From: Solen grandis
Taxonomy: Eukaryota > Mollusca > Bivalvia > Adapedonta > Solenidae
DNA: 64,000 nt
Direction of reading: 5' to 3'
Assembly: GCA_021229015.1 (NCBI GenBank)
Contig: CM037781.1
Span: forward strand, 63,794,227-63,858,226
Part shown: one piece after another, positions 21,480 to 34,585 of the stretch
Numbering within the stretch: the first letter of the stretch is position 1
Layout of the letters: every line of letters begins with the position of its first letter
Position numbers and translations under genes: made by a program
The notes under the pieces: model-generated
Seen by the model: the letters and a program-made list of their open reading frames with translations, nothing else
What the model was told of the DNA's origin: nothing
The model's database searches: none

Positions 21480-22380
21480 TATGTTCCTTCCATTTTTTGA
21501 ATGTTATAGAATCAAACACATTAATAACAAGATGAAATATCATTTCATGTTCGTTTTATGACTGTTAGTAATAATATGAAAATTTGAGAAAGAGAGTTCG
21601 AAAATACAAACATTTTATATTATGTGAAAACTAATCAAAAGTCACCTGCGTAGCTACATGGATTGAAAATAAGTATAGCAGCAAATGAAATCTTTTTGAA
21701 AAGATATATAATTTTTTATAAGTAAATAGGTTTGACATATAGATATGAATGATTTATAAACAGAAATTATTTTGACCTCTGAAAGCTTCATCATCCTTTA
21801 GCTTTATAAATCATTTTGATAAGTGGTTAAGAATAAATAGTTTTCTTCATTTGATAGATGCTGTTCCATTACCATTTTTAACGTGTCACATATTAACTAA
21901 AAAGAGTGTCAAACACCCAAACACTTATTATAAAAAAAACCCTCACATTTCACGACCGAATTACTTGCAGCTTTTACTGAGTGTCGTGAATACAGTCTTG
22001 TAAAGTAATCATATCATTTTGATAAGTCCATCTTAGAATGTATTTACATAGTTTCCCCCATTTGCATTTCAATTTAACTAATACTAGTTCGTAATCATAC
22101 ATTCAAATTATTACATACATGTACTTTTCTTATTCCTGAAAAAAAATCACTATACCTATTTTTTAAATCAATGTGCATGTAATAAAATAAGTTTTAGATT
22201 TTTTTGCATTTAAGAAATGCAGTGGTAAGACTGATTTTATGTCGTTGTTTTATTGGTGTTGGAAACTTTTTTCATCAATCGTTTGTAAACAGAGCAACAT
22301 ATAAGCTGATTATTTGTTTGATTTGACAAAAGAACAAAACTATATATTAAAGCAATTCATATGAAAACCTAGAATACCAA
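21480..22380. other. Intergenic, nothing recognised
   Basis: AT-rich with short homopolymers. No coding, RNA or repeat signal was found downstream of the EGF gene. Confidence 0.5.
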
Positions 22381-22385
22381 ACCTC

Positions 22386-22770
22386 AAAGGATAATACCCA
22401 GTCTATTTTTTTTCAAATCAATGAGTACAAAAACTGCAAAGAGATATTACCCAGCATTTTTGAATTGAGGAGTGTAAAACTGCACGACTTAGTGATATTA
22501 CCCAGTCTTTTTTAAATTAATGAGTACAAAACCTTCCAGTGATATTACCCAGTCTTTTTTAAATTAACATGTCTTACCCAGTCTTTTTTTAATTTACGTG
22601 TACAAAAACTGCAAGACTAAGTGATATTACCAAGTCCTTTTTAAATTAACATGTACAAAAACTGCAAGACTAAGTGATATTACCCTTTTTTTTTTTAAAT
22701 TAACGTGTACAATAACTGCAAGACTTAGTAGTATTTCCCAGTATTTTTTTTAAATTAACGAGTGAAAAAC
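22386..22770. repeat. Tandem repeat, about 30-57 bp units
   Basis: GATATTACCCAGTC-type words recur near 22390, 22444, 22494, 22541, 22572, 22622, 22676 and 22729. They are separated by TTTTTTAAATTAA and TACAAAAACTGCAAGACT. Unit length varies by internal deletion. Confidence 0.85.
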
Positions 22771-23521
22771 ATCATTACATTGCTAGGCAGTCGTGTCGCA
22801 GTGGTTTCGTATGTCAACTAGGATCCCAAAGACGAACTTGGATTTCAGATTAACTAAAGGATAGTAAGGCGGTGATTGATAAGTCGTTAACAGTCGTTGC
22901 TATGAATTCAGTTTATGAGAAAGAAATAAAAGAATAGACTAAAGCTATGTTTAAGTGTAAGAAAGTGCAATGCTATTCAATGGAGGTGACTTTGATGTTA
23001 CAAGTAAATACTCATTTGAATCAAATTGTTTTTCTGTAGCTGTGTGTGTAATTTTTTTTTTCATAAACTGTATTTTGTGTAATGACACTCAGTTTTAGCG
23101 ACATAGTTTACTTTAAACGAACGACATAACGACATGTTCGTTGACATCTTTTTATATTGTTTGTAAATTTCTTCGATCACTCATTAATTAAAGTTAATTT
23201 TAAATAACCTTTTCGAGAGTATCAGTCTATTTCATGCTTTTGCTTTTATAATCGCTAATCTACACGCTTATTTAGGTTGATATAAACATGCACCAAGCAT
23301 CTTGATATGATGGTTTTATTACACAAGTGTCATAATACTAAATGTCAGTTCCACAAAAGGATGTCGCCTGGAGGACAATTTTGACTTGCGACTTATGGCT
23401 TTTGACTTTTGAGTTACGACTTGTAACTTCTTGTGCATGACACTTCTTCATGAGATTTATCCACCTTTGAATTTTCAAGTGAATAGCTGTTATATTTTTT
23501 TAAGTTATGCTCCAGACAAGA

Positions 23522-23555
<34 letters not shown>

Positions 23556-24730
23556 CTCTGACTACTAAACAATATGATTCCCCCATTTAAATAGGGGGGG
23601 GGGGGGGGGGGGGAGTAACATAACTATCTTGACATATAATTTAAAAAAAATTATAATTTAAAAAAAGAAAATGTTACTATCTTTTTAACATAGCCGTTTT
23701 GTGTTGTTTTTTTTTTCATTTAGTATTTCGACAGATTGTATAGTATTGTATTGTGAGACATTTGAATAAAGTACAGTATAGTCAATGACTCATAGGTTTG
23801 TTTCCTAAAATGGTCAAGTAATGTTTAATACTAAGCAAGAATTTATTTTACCTGCAACTTATGACTAGTGACTTTCAACTTGTGACTAGTGCCTTGTAAC
23901 TTTTGACTAGTGACTTACAACTTGTGACTTACAACTTATGACTAGTGACTTGCAACATGTGACTTACAACGTTTTGCAACATGCGTATCATTGTCCCTAA
24001 ATCGCTCACCTGAAAAAAAAACTGCTATAATCTTTGACTACATACCAAAATACGCAGCTCTTATTTTCATTAAAAGACAATAAATTTTTAATTGCATTTC
24101 CTTATACAGTTCTGTGTAAAACAAATGTCCCCAGGGGCAAGGCTGATTAACACCCCAAGGATTTAACTTGAACAATGATTGTAAGAACGAATAGAAGATT
24201 GATATTTTGCACTAGTCTAGTTTTAACAACTCACAGGGTAATGGACTTTTTCATCATGCAAATAACCAGAGGCCTAAACTATGTAAATACATAAGGACTT
24301 GTCCAAAATATTTTTATTCACATATTTTATCTTTTTATTTACAGTATATACGATGTGTAAACACATATATGATTATCAAATGTGGCGAACAAGATTCGCT
24401 GACATATCAAAACATGATTTGAAATATATGTAAGTTAAAAAAGTTCCTTCATTTATTTACATAGTTGATTTGTTACCATGTTTTTCAGAGTTTATGTTTT
24501 GTTTTAACATTTCTTACTAAATAAACTTTTATAACCTGAAAAAAAACACAACTACGTTAGTATATATTTACATACACAGTCTTATATGATATGACAATAT
24601 GTTGTACCACTCATAGCTTGTGCTTCAGCAACATTTTGTCTACAATATATTATATATCCATATTCTGCTTCAGTTTAAATATTTTGAAAATATAGGCAGT
24701 TGAATAGCATATTATGCAAAACAAGTTATT
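22771..24730. other. Intergenic with simple repeats
   Basis: Holds (GACA)n at 23523-23554, a G run at 23594-23613, and two patches (23380-23440 and 23850-23975) of about 10 bp units related to GTGACTTACAACTT. No gene was recognised. Confidence 0.6.
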
Positions 24731-25830
24731 AACCAACAGATAAAATAGGATTATCCATTTTCAATGTCAATGATATCAACGCTACCACAAATTGTGTGTA
24801 CTTGCAGGAGGTCATGACCTTCATTCTTTGGTAGTGAATCAGCAGGCTGAGATGTACAAAATCGCATTGTACTAATACGCTTCTAAGCGCGGAGTGATAT
24901 AGTGTGGTAATATGCAAATCAACAATGCCTGCTTTTGGTTTCCGCAGCGCCCCTCTGCGCCTCGTTTGCGATAAATTCAATAAAATTTAAAATATAATCG
25001 ATAACTAATAATCGGTCAACGTAAATTTAATCCAGGCTACGCACATGACTTAAAATCGTTACGCCACCAGAATAAATGTTCAATTTTTAGAAATAACTCA
25101 ATGATATTTTTTCTCTACAACACAATTTTGGGATGACGCAGATTATCATCTGTTGCGTGAACGTTTCATAACAACTGCTCAATTTGCTGAATTGCTAATC
25201 GCCAGTTGACACGATTGTGAAAATGAAGGTGTCAATTCGGAGATCTAAATTTCGCTTTAGTTAATTTATGAACCAAAAAGATGTAAATGGCCAGGGATGA
25301 TTTCTCAGAAGTTTAAAAAACAATATTTCAGTTGTACCTCGTCAAGGCCAAATTAATTCATATGTAGTATTTGAATTATTCCTTGAATTTAATTAAGTTT
25401 TACAAGAAAGATTTTCATCAGAGATGGAACTGCATGATTTTAGTTAATTTGCAGATGAATTGTTGTTCACTGATTCTAAAGTCAGGAAAGGAATTGGACA
25501 TGGCAGGTCTGAACGATTTGAAATCTCTAATGCTTTGGAATGTTCAGACTTGTCGTATGATCTTTAAAAAATCTTTATTCAAACTGGCACAGCAATATTG
25601 ATAATAGTGTTTTATTCTTGTTATTCATAAATACTGGAGACCTGATGTTACTCTTGGTAATTAATTAGAATATATATAATATATTCCAAAATGTATGGGT
25701 TTTTTTTCTTGATTTATTAAATTTATTAGTTGCGTATTGAGCAAAATCAGACATGGAAAAAAATGATTACCATGTGATGAGATTGAAAACAAATCGGATT
25801 CTCATATGTTAATTACTATAGGTGTGTGAG
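24731..25830. other. Intergenic, nothing recognised apart from a palindromic AGGTCA site
   Basis: Short open frames exist on both strands but show no domain. AGGTCATGACCT occurs at 24809-24820 and is treated under the findings. Confidence 0.4.
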
Positions 25831-25832
25831 GT

Positions 25833-27345
25833 TAGCGCGTAGATCGTAGATCGTAAATCAACACTATAACTAATTTTCTTTGTCGACCTGGGTCGTAGAT
25901 CGTAGCTCAACCACTCAAATAAACCAAAATAAATGGTTGAGCTGGATCGTAGATCGTAGCTCGACCATTGAAATAAACCAAAATAAATGGTTGAGCTGGG
26001 TCGTAGATCGTAGCTCAACCATTTAAAATGTTGATGGAATGGTTGAGCTGGATCGTAGATCGTAGCTCGACCATTGAAAACTTTCATAGAATGGTTGAGC
26101 TGGGTCGTAGATCGTAGCTCAACCATTCAAATAAACCAAAATAAATGGTTGAGCTGGATCGTAGATCGTAGCTCAACCATTGAAAAAGTTCCCGACGGAA
26201 ACTTTTCCGACGAATGAGATATTCCCGACAAGTACAAAGATTTTCGAAGGAAACTCCTTTCCCGACGAAAGCATTTTTTTCCGACAAATGCAATTTTCCC
26301 GACGAGTACAATAATCCCGACGAAGATAAAAATATTTACAAAATACAATTTTCACAACTAATACTAAATTCCCGACTTACAATTTTTCCCGACGAACAGA
26401 AAATTTCCCGACGGAAACTTTTCCGACGAATGAGATATTCCCGACAAGTACAAAGATTTTCGAAGAAACTCTTTTCCCGACGAAAGCATTTTTTCCGACA
26501 AATGCAATTTTCCCGACGAGTACAATAATCCCGACAAAATACAATTTTCACAACTAATAATAAATTCCGACATATAATTTTTCCCGACGAACAGAAAATT
26601 TCCCGACGGAAACTTTTCCGACGAATGAGATATTCCCGACAAGTACAAAGATTTTCGAAGGAAACTCTTTTCCCGACGAAAGCATTTTTTTCCGACAAAT
26701 GAATTCCGTGAACTTTTTCAATGGTTGAGCTACGATCTACGATCCAGCTCAACCATTTATAATGGTTTATTTGAATGGTTGAGCTACGATCTACGACCCA
26801 GCTCAACCATTTATTTTGGTTTATTTGAATGGTCGAGCTACGATCTACGACCCAGCTCAACCATTCCATGAACATTTTCAATGGTTGAGTTACGATCTAC
26901 GACCCAGCGATGATTTTCAATGGTCGAGCTACGATCTACGACCCAGCTCAACCATTTATTTTGGTTTATTTGAATGGTCGAGCTACGATCTACGACCCAG
27001 CTCAACCATTCTATGAAAGTTTTCAATGGTCGAGCTACGATCTACGATCCAGCTCAACCATTCCGTGAACTTTTTCAATGGTTGAGCTACGATCTACGAT
27101 CCAGCTCAACCATTTACGATCTACGACCCAGCTCAACCATTCTGGAACTTTTTCATGTTGAGCTACGATCTACGATCCAGCTCAACCATTTTTTTGGTTT
27201 ATTTGAATGGTTGAGCTACGATCTACGACCCAGCTCAACCATTTATTTTGGTTTATTTGAGTGGTTGAGCTACGATCTACGACCCAGGTCGACAAAGAAA
27301 ATTAGTTATAGTGTTGATTTACGATCTACGATCTACGCGCTAACT
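25833..27345. mobile_element. Foldback-like element built from repeated hairpins
   Basis: The outermost sequences are inverted copies (GTTAGCGCGTAGATCGTAGA at left, its complement ending GCGCTAAC at right), matching over about 110 bp. Inside, both arms repeat a hairpin of about 38 bp: stem AATGGTTGAGCT / AGCTCAACCATT around a loop with TCGTAGATCGTAG. The left arm (25833-26190) has about six units in one orientation; the right arm (26705-27345) has about twelve in the opposite one. Spacers read like AAATAAACCAAAATA. The arms enclose a direct-repeat core. Long terminal inverted repeats made of short tandem units are the mark of foldback transposons. No transposase gene and no clear target duplication are seen. 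Confidence 0.75.
26191..26705. repeat. Direct-repeat core of the foldback element (CCCGACGAA motif)
   Basis: CCCGACGGAAACTTTTCCGA occurs at 26191, 26407 and 26602, giving offsets of 216 and 195 bp. Each unit contains many CCCGACGA/CCCGACAA words separated by AT-rich spacers. The core is flanked exactly by inverted arm ends (TGAAAAAGTTC at left, GAACTTTTTCA at right). Confidence 0.85.
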
Positions 27346-29250
27346 TTGATTGTACGGCATTGTTAATGGTTTACTTATAAGTAGGTTTGTTTACCGAGGT
27401 ATGTTAATCGGTACTAGCCAATTAAATGTATCTTGATTCGGATTCATGAAGTGTTATCCGATTGTTAACACTATACTGAAGATGGCAGACAACTCGTTCA
27501 GAGTTGTTTCATTATCCCGACATTTACCTCCCCTTAACATTTCAGATATTTACAACCTGCAAAATTATTATTTTTCATTAATCTAATAATTCTCTTTCGA
27601 GTCTGTATTACAGGCGGTTGCAGGGGAATATTTATTCCTGCAATCGTGATTTAGATAGAAACACACACATACGCAGAGTCTTGCCAGCACCTTCAAATGA
27701 GGACATATACCCTAGCCCTCACTAACCCTGACCCCTAACCCTGACCCCAAACCCTAACCTAATCCCTACCCTTACCCTTACCTAACTACTACGAAATAAA
27801 TCGAGGTCAAACCAAAGGGTACGTCCTCAGTGGTGAGTAAAGTGTGATACTCCCAAGCAATTGAGTACAAAATTGATCTTAACTTACCTCTCTTTGTAAG
27901 CACACACATGTTTATAACGGACAAAATGGTTTTCATAAAATAATCCACACAAGCATCGAAAATTAGTTCTCTATTATTCAATGGGTCTTCTATCTACCTC
28001 AGAGGAATATACAGACGTATCATCATAATATAACTAAACCGTTGTCTTTGGAACGCCGGCGCTGTCTTCGGATGTTATTTTCATATGTATTAGTTATCGT
28101 TTATATTTGAAATTTTAAGGAATTTATCGCAAGCGACGGGAATATAAACGATAACATATTTACAGTTTGTCACGTATGCCATACATCTTTACCTTTGACC
28201 TCGCGTTATGGAACACCTCCAGTTTGATTGACAGTACACGTGATGGTTCAGAGTCAGTATTACTGGGTAAATTTCATAAGGCTACGTGCAAAACATGACG
28301 TAATCACCCGCCACCGAAACAAGCTCCGCCCATTTAGCCCTAAGAACACGTATCAGCATACACTCATATTACCTCACGGATCATTTTGTGCAATATATTT
28401 TTCAAATTTTGAACGAAATGCAAGCATTTCATTGGACGATTAAGTCGTACAAACTGTAAGTATATATGAAACGCCAACACTGTTGGATTTTATTTTGTTT
28501 CAATTGCCTTAACTAATTCTGGTGTTCTTTTTAAATATGCATGGTGCAGTTTTCATTGTATATGTAGTAGTCTGGTTATGATTTGTAATGTATATCTAAA
28601 ATGCATTTGTTATTATCCTGTGGGGCCTATTATTGTGGGTCTAAACCTTTCATCAGCTTAAATGAATAACTTAACTATATTGTATATTAAGGACGAATAT
28701 GGGATAGTTGAATATAATTATCATTTAATGTAAATCAGTGCATAAAACATAGATTTTAAACTTCTCTTAAATGACACATGGGTGCCGCAATTTTTATTAT
28801 CTCAAGGTACCCGTTATCGTGGTACAGCGTATATTTTTCTCGAAGACAATGGCATTTTTTAAAATAAAAATGCAATCAACATTACCCTTCTTCTGCCAAA
28901 TAGTAGATGCCTTTAAATCTTCTATTTTCTAGGGTCTTTTTCGTGGTAGGGGTAGCAAACTGTTAAATTCCTATCGTATTTATCAAATAATAACACTAAT
29001 TTCGGTTAATCATGTCACACCAACCAAAGTTTAGGCCCTGAACATGTCCAATATTGGATTAACACGATAATAATAGGGTCATGCAGTATATATGGTGTAC
29101 ATTTTACATCATACATGATATGCAGTCTTTATATAAACTGTAAGCCATGTCATTGTCACTTAACCACCAGTCCCGGAACTCAAGACAATGACATTTGCAT
29201 ATCATGATGTACGTGATTTGTTTATTTATTTTCATAGCTACACTATCTTA
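27346..29250. other. Intergenic
   Basis: 27705-27785 holds degenerate CCCTAACCCTGACC words. A short inverted pair (GTTATCGTTTATAT near 28096, complement near 28140) forms a hairpin. 28200-28340 is richer in CpG, with TGACGTAA and CTCCGCCC words that could belong to a promoter, but no gene follows. Confidence 0.4.
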
Positions 29251-29254
29251 TACG

Positions 29255-29533
29255 GGAGCGGGAGGTCGTGGGTTTGATCCCCGGTCGCTACATACCAAAG
29301 TCGTAAAATATGGTACTGTTATAGCTCCCTTGTTTAGCGCTCAGCATATAAGGGTAGTTGCAGGACTGGTTGGTGCGGTGTCAGGATAATGTTACTTGGG
29401 TGTGGTATCATGCCACATGTCTTCGGCGTGACACTGCAGTTTGGCAGCTTTATATTTGTCTCAAGTAGACGCCGTCTCCAAATGACTGAAATACTGTCGA
29501 TGGGACGTTAAACCCAACAAACGAACAAACAAA
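29255..29533 (+). mobile_element. SINE family B copy
   Basis: Has a B-box-like GGGTTTGATCCCC near 29270, the TTGTTTAGCGCTCAGCATAT body, GTGTCAGGATAATGTTACTT, GACACTGCAGTTTGGCAGC, and the tail ACTGTCGATGGGACGTTAAA. It matches the minus-strand copy at 19845-20144. The A-box end is decayed. Confidence 0.8.
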
Positions 29534-30594
29534 AATCTTATGGCAACACTTTTGGCTATACAATGTACATGATTTATTTAATGCTGGCCAACGGCATATT
29601 CTGTTATATTAATACTGTGAAATATTTTTTTCATTGACATTAAATATCGTTGAATCTGTAATAAAGTAAATTTCGATTATACATAAATTCGAGGATTCAT
29701 TCTCTAGAAAACGTGAGACCTGTTAAATATACAGTTTTCATGGGGATCGACGAAAATTATCCCCCGCCTCAAAAATTAATCATTCTAAAGTATACTATCT
29801 ACCAAAAGCCTATTACACAAAGATTGGCAACGAGTCTTAATCTCACAAAAATATGTAACAAATTGCCCAATTCTCGCAAAGTCACATTTTTAAATATCTT
29901 CTATTGTGACAGGAAATTGTATTCTACGAGAAAAAAAATTAGAATACCATCAAAATGATACCCTATGCAGGCGCTGATCCAGGATTTTGGGTTAGTATTA
30001 TTAATATATATATCTTGGAGTTTATTTTGATTAGGATTGTTCTTGGCACTCTCATAAAAAAGCTTGACAAAAAGTTAAAATTATGAGAAAACTTAAGTTT
30101 TTACTAGACAGGAAAACTTTAGAAATCATTAACCCGTCATTTAGTTATACGACAGTCACAAGAATATGCTGAACAGTTGTAGTTTGGTGTAATATTACGT
30201 TACAAGAAACAGAGCAAATAGAAAAAAAAAATACAGTATGAATGACCACGAATAGTTACAGGAATCAATAGAAACACTATTAGGAAAGGTTGGTGGGGAA
30301 AGTTTGTCATAAAGAATGCGAAAGAACAAATTAATCCTTGTTAAAAATGCAGTTAGCCCGAACTTATCTGTCGTCCTTAAGTAACATGAATACACATACT
30401 GAACGATATACGTTACGTAATAATTCTGATACTTCAGGCACATATGCTAGAACGACAAAATAGTTTTTTCTTCCATTCTCAATACGTGAGTGGACCTTCC
30501 ATTAGAAGTACGAAATTCAACATTCCCTAACATCTTTTAAGTCATGTTTAAACGTAAATTGTCTAAAAACCACATAATATTATTATGTAGGTAT
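29534..30594. other. Intergenic, nothing recognised
   Basis: AT-rich. Short frames on both strands show no domain or splice context. Confidence 0.5.
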
Positions 30595-31068
30595 AAAAAA
30601 TACACGAGACTATGGACTAAGTGTAGTTCTCTTAATTTTGATTTACTGTAAAATACTATTATTTAAGATCCTAAATGCACTTATGGGCAATTAAATACAA
30701 ATTGCCATTATATTTTCCAATGCCCAATCTGAAAGACTGCCGGGCTGATCTCTTCTCTAATCTCAACATGTATCATATTGACCTGAACTCCTTTTTATAT
30801 GGAATTCCTTCTATCTCGAATAACGAAAATCGATATATATTTCAATGTGTTCAAAAATATATAAATGACAGTGAAAGGATTATCTGTCACACAGAGTGTT
30901 ATATGCCAGTTTAACCATATGCTATGTCTATAAAAAAACTTAAAATCATTTATGAGAGAAGAGCTTTATAAGCTATGCTTTCGTTGTTATCCCCTTTCAT
31001 TTTTGTGATATCATGGTTATACATTGTACTGTTCAAAGACGAAATAAAATACGTTTAAACTAAACTAA
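30595..31068 (+). pseudogene. Non-LTR retrotransposon C-terminal zinc-finger relic and 3' tail
   Basis: Frame 1 from about 30607 reads LWTKCSSLN, two in-frame stops, then C-T-Y-G and C-H-Y-I-F-Q-C-P (about 30672-30730). This is a CCHC-type finger found after reverse transcriptases. A frameshift leads to 30725-30914, with DLFSNL, FLYG and IFQCVQKYINDSERI, ending at TAA. A short 3' UTR with AATAAAATACG near 31042 follows. It is a different family from the element at 39-41 kb. The catalytic part is absent (5' truncation). Confidence 0.65.
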
Positions 31069-33290
31069 CTGGATGGACCCAGCTTTCTCCGCTTCAATGG
31101 GCCGGACATTTTCAATGTATCGACTGCTACTGCTTTTTTAAATATAGTAGCGGAAAGGTGCCAAACCATCGAAAATAAAACGTATATGAGAAAACTGAAG
31201 TAATCAGCGAACTGCAAATGGTATGGTGCAAATTTTAATCAAATTGACTGACTCTTATTGTCACAAATAAACTTAAATGTTAATATGTTGATAATTGCAT
31301 AAAAAGAAGAATTTGGTCGATTTTTTTTTTTGGGGGGGGGGGGGGGCGTCCCCGCTAAACCTCCCTTGCTATACATTAAAATAAGTCAAGATATAAAAAT
31401 GTTTTATGTGTAAAATAGAAAAAGTACCTGCATGATGGTAACTGTAAAATGTGTTGTTCTTCTGCTACACAGGTTGAATTTAAAAAATAAAATGAAGATA
31501 ATTCCTTGCAGTAGAGAAATGATTCTTTTATAATATGGTTACAATTTCCTCTGAGATTTCCCATACCTTTCTGAAAGTTTGTAGTATTCAATGATCTGCT
31601 ATGTGCCTAAACAATATCTTCAACTTGCTTTTACAGAGATTTTCTACCTCTGTTGAATATGTCTTTGCATATACATGTATTATTTTCTTTGAGGATACAA
31701 TGGAGTTGACATCAGATTCCTGTATTTCAAAGTAGGTATAGTGTCCTGATTGGCTTCTTAATAAAATATGTTTGAATGAATTATATAACCTTGCCTTGGG
31801 ATCAAACGCGAGAACTTTCGCTCTTAATGTAATCCTGCTATTAGTTTCAAGATTTTATTCGTTAGTGACATGGAGAAAACGTGCCTTATATCTAATAAAT
31901 GCATCCTCTGTTTGATACCTGCTTACGTACACATGGATGGGCTTTCTCTAAATAATTCAGTTTCCATTCTAACATACACCAGAGGTGAACGATTTGCCAT
32001 GGAGGGTCAAAAAATACGGATCCTTTAATTTAGTGCCATCGACAATTGCACCGCAAACTTCGGTCAATATCAATACTTTATCATACACAAAACAATCATG
32101 CTATCTACATCTTTATTGTTAATGCACTCGAAAAAAAATCACTTAATTACGTTCCCTTGCTTATAATAGTGTTACACACTTGTAAGACCTCACGATTGAT
32201 CTCTGTCAAATGCGCTTCATAATATTCCAAGATCAGTTATCTCTATACCTTATTGATGACAAGAGTAACAAAACTAAAGTCAAAGATAGTTGTGTTGATA
32301 AATGTTTGTGCCAAACTAAAACGAAACGGAGATTAGATAAACAACAGACGTCATATCCTTCTGATAATCAATCAGAAACAACACAAAAAGAATACACTGC
32401 GTCAAAATCGCTTCTAGTACGGTTCTTCACAATCAATCATCCAGCAATATTCAGCCGTTTTTCAACGTCCTCCCATGAAACAGATTTGTATGCAGGAAAG
32501 AAGATTCGGAAGATAGGAATTGTATAATCGCGGTGCGTCCTTCTTTTTGTGCGTTAAACAATTTCCCATACGGAGTCATATCAAAGCGATCAATACATGG
32601 AGAGACTGTCGGCGGGATTTACTTGAGATAGCGGTAAGCGAGACTAACACGTTGTATTAAAGTTTGATCAAGTTGGAACATCTATTCAATTCACTCCAGT
32701 GCATCAAGATGGTTTGCGTTCAGTGCTCGTTGCATTAGTTTATAGGAATGTCTTCGATACAATTTCAGGAATGAAAGCGATTGCAACTTTAAATCCTTTG
32801 ATAACGTCAAGATAATCCTCCTTATTCGTAAATTATGACCAAAGTTACCAATCTGTGGTGAGGTCATATGACAAGAATTTTTTAACATCGCGAGAATTAG
32901 TATCATAATGATATGGAGGCAGGGTCATGACCTTGATTCCATTCAAAAGTTGCATACCAGCATTCATGGAGGTCATGACCTTACTTAACCTTTGAAGCTG
33001 ATGTAGATTCTTTTTTTTTTGTAACTTGCAGAAGTTAGACAAAATTTATAATTGACAGTATTTAATATTTGAAAGTCTTCGTCAAGAAATACATCGTAAG
33101 GAAATATTTGAAGGCTAAAACTTATTTCGAGAAATACTTGTATATTGGCTAAATTACGTACTTTGGAGTGTCTAATGCTAACACTACATTTTAAATACAT
33201 ATTTTTTGGTTATGTTTGCTAGTATATACATTATAACGTGTTGGATGCTGGTCTTTTTCATTATTAGCAGGAGAGAGAGAGAGAGAGAGA

Positions 33291-33327
<37 letters not shown>

Positions 33328-34127
33328 GTTGTTGTTGTGTTCACGTTTAAAACGGATTAATGTTCACCAGCATGCAAAGTTGTGCAACCTAACATGTAAA
33401 CAGTTATTGTTCTTGCATTATTTTTACTACTTGTGTCTCATTATTTCCATCATGGTATGAGTGATGAATGTTTACCAGCGTGGTAAGTTGTGCACATGTT
33501 TCTTTTGCCCAGTATGTGCGGGGTTATCGTCCTTGAATAACATACAAATAGCTATGTCAGACAAACTTTATGAGTTAAAGTAACAAAATTTCACAGGAAC
33601 TTTCACAAAAATACGAGGTTTTGCACTCTTAACATTATTTGTATTTTCACCTAACAATTGTAGAGTAGAGCCCTTTTGTTACTTAAAGTAGTAATATGAC
33701 CTCTGTGTTTGTTACAACGACTAACAAGTGTGTCGAAAGTAATATTGCGAATATTGCACAACATTCAAAGTGATTCCAAATCTTGAGCTGTGTCGCAGAT
33801 AATGATTGGGGAGAATATCATCGAAAATGATTTATTTTATGTATAACGCCTCGAGTCATTCGGTGATTGGAATAAATTTTATTCAGATTACAAAGGCACG
33901 TCTTTATCTTGACAGGTTTTGATAGATTTGTCTTTTGTATATTTGAGTATTTTTGCTTAAAATTGTGTTTTTAAACAAAAAGAACAAAAAATCCGTTTTA
34001 TTATAAGTTCATCTTTAATTTGTGTGCAAATACTGTAATCTTTGCGCAAGTTTTCATAATGTAAAAAACAACAAAAGTAACCAATTTGTTTTTATCATAC
34101 GATTGGACTTAAAAGGGTTATTCGTCC
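31069..34127. other. Intergenic with microsatellites
   Basis: Holds a T/G homopolymer patch at 31321-31347, a (GA)n(GT)n compound microsatellite at 33270-33339, and two GGTCATGACC palindromes at 32923-32932 and 32971-32980. An open frame at 32210-32527 (105 codons, basic, no domain) is not convincing as a gene. Confidence 0.45.
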
Positions 34128-34227
34128 NNNNNNNNNNNNNNNNNNNNNNNNNNNNNNNNNNNNNNNNNNNNNNNNNNNNNNNNNNNNNNNNNNNNNNNNN
34201 NNNNNNNNNNNNNNNNNNNNNNNNNNN
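34128..34227. other. Assembly gap (100 N)
   Basis: Exactly 100 N, the usual placeholder for an unknown gap length. It abuts a strongly palindromic CpG-rich element, which probably caused the break. Confidence 1.
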
Positions 34228-34585
34228 GTTTCGTGTTACGGGGCGAAGTTTCGCCCCGAAATGTCGAAATATCGGGGCGAGATTTCGGGACGAAAGGTCG
34301 AAAACACGAAAATGCCAGTATTTCGGGGCGAGATTTCGGGGCGAAAACTCGAAATTTCGCCCCGCAACACGAATCATTTTTTTCCCCGAAATCTCGCCCT
34401 GAGATTTGGTTTATCTCGCCCCTAGATTTTGACATTTCGGGGCGAAATCTCGCCCCGCGGCACGAAATAATCAATATTTCGTCTTTTCGACATTTCGCCT
34501 GGCGCCCCGCCAACCCGCCAGGCGAGAATTCAATATTTCGCATTTCGCCTTCCGGTACATATTGTAAGCATGCGCAAATTGAATG
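34228..34585 (+). mobile_element. CpG-rich nested-palindrome element, copy 1
   Basis: Begins GTTTCGTGTTACGGGGCGAA at the gap and ends with CCTTCCGGTACATATTGTAA-GCATGCGCA. Dense TTTCGCCCCGAAAT-type palindromes fill it, far richer in CpG than its surroundings. Copy 2 at 36845-37300 is its reverse complement over nearly the whole length. The left end may continue into the gap. Confidence 0.8.

Noticed and set aside
26336..26881. Long minus-strand open frame in the foldback core
   Set aside because: It is generated by direct repeats without stops. The residue pattern is repetitive and shows no domain.
25833..27345. CRISPR-like appearance of repeated units with spacers
   Set aside because: Units are inverted between arms, spacers are themselves repeated, and the host is eukaryotic.
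27705..27785. Interstitial telomere repeat
   Set aside because: The CCCTAACCCTGACC words are degenerate and short, with no regular six-base period.
32210..32527. 105-codon basic protein gene
   Set aside because: No domain and AT-rich codons. An open frame of this size is expected by chance over 64 kb.
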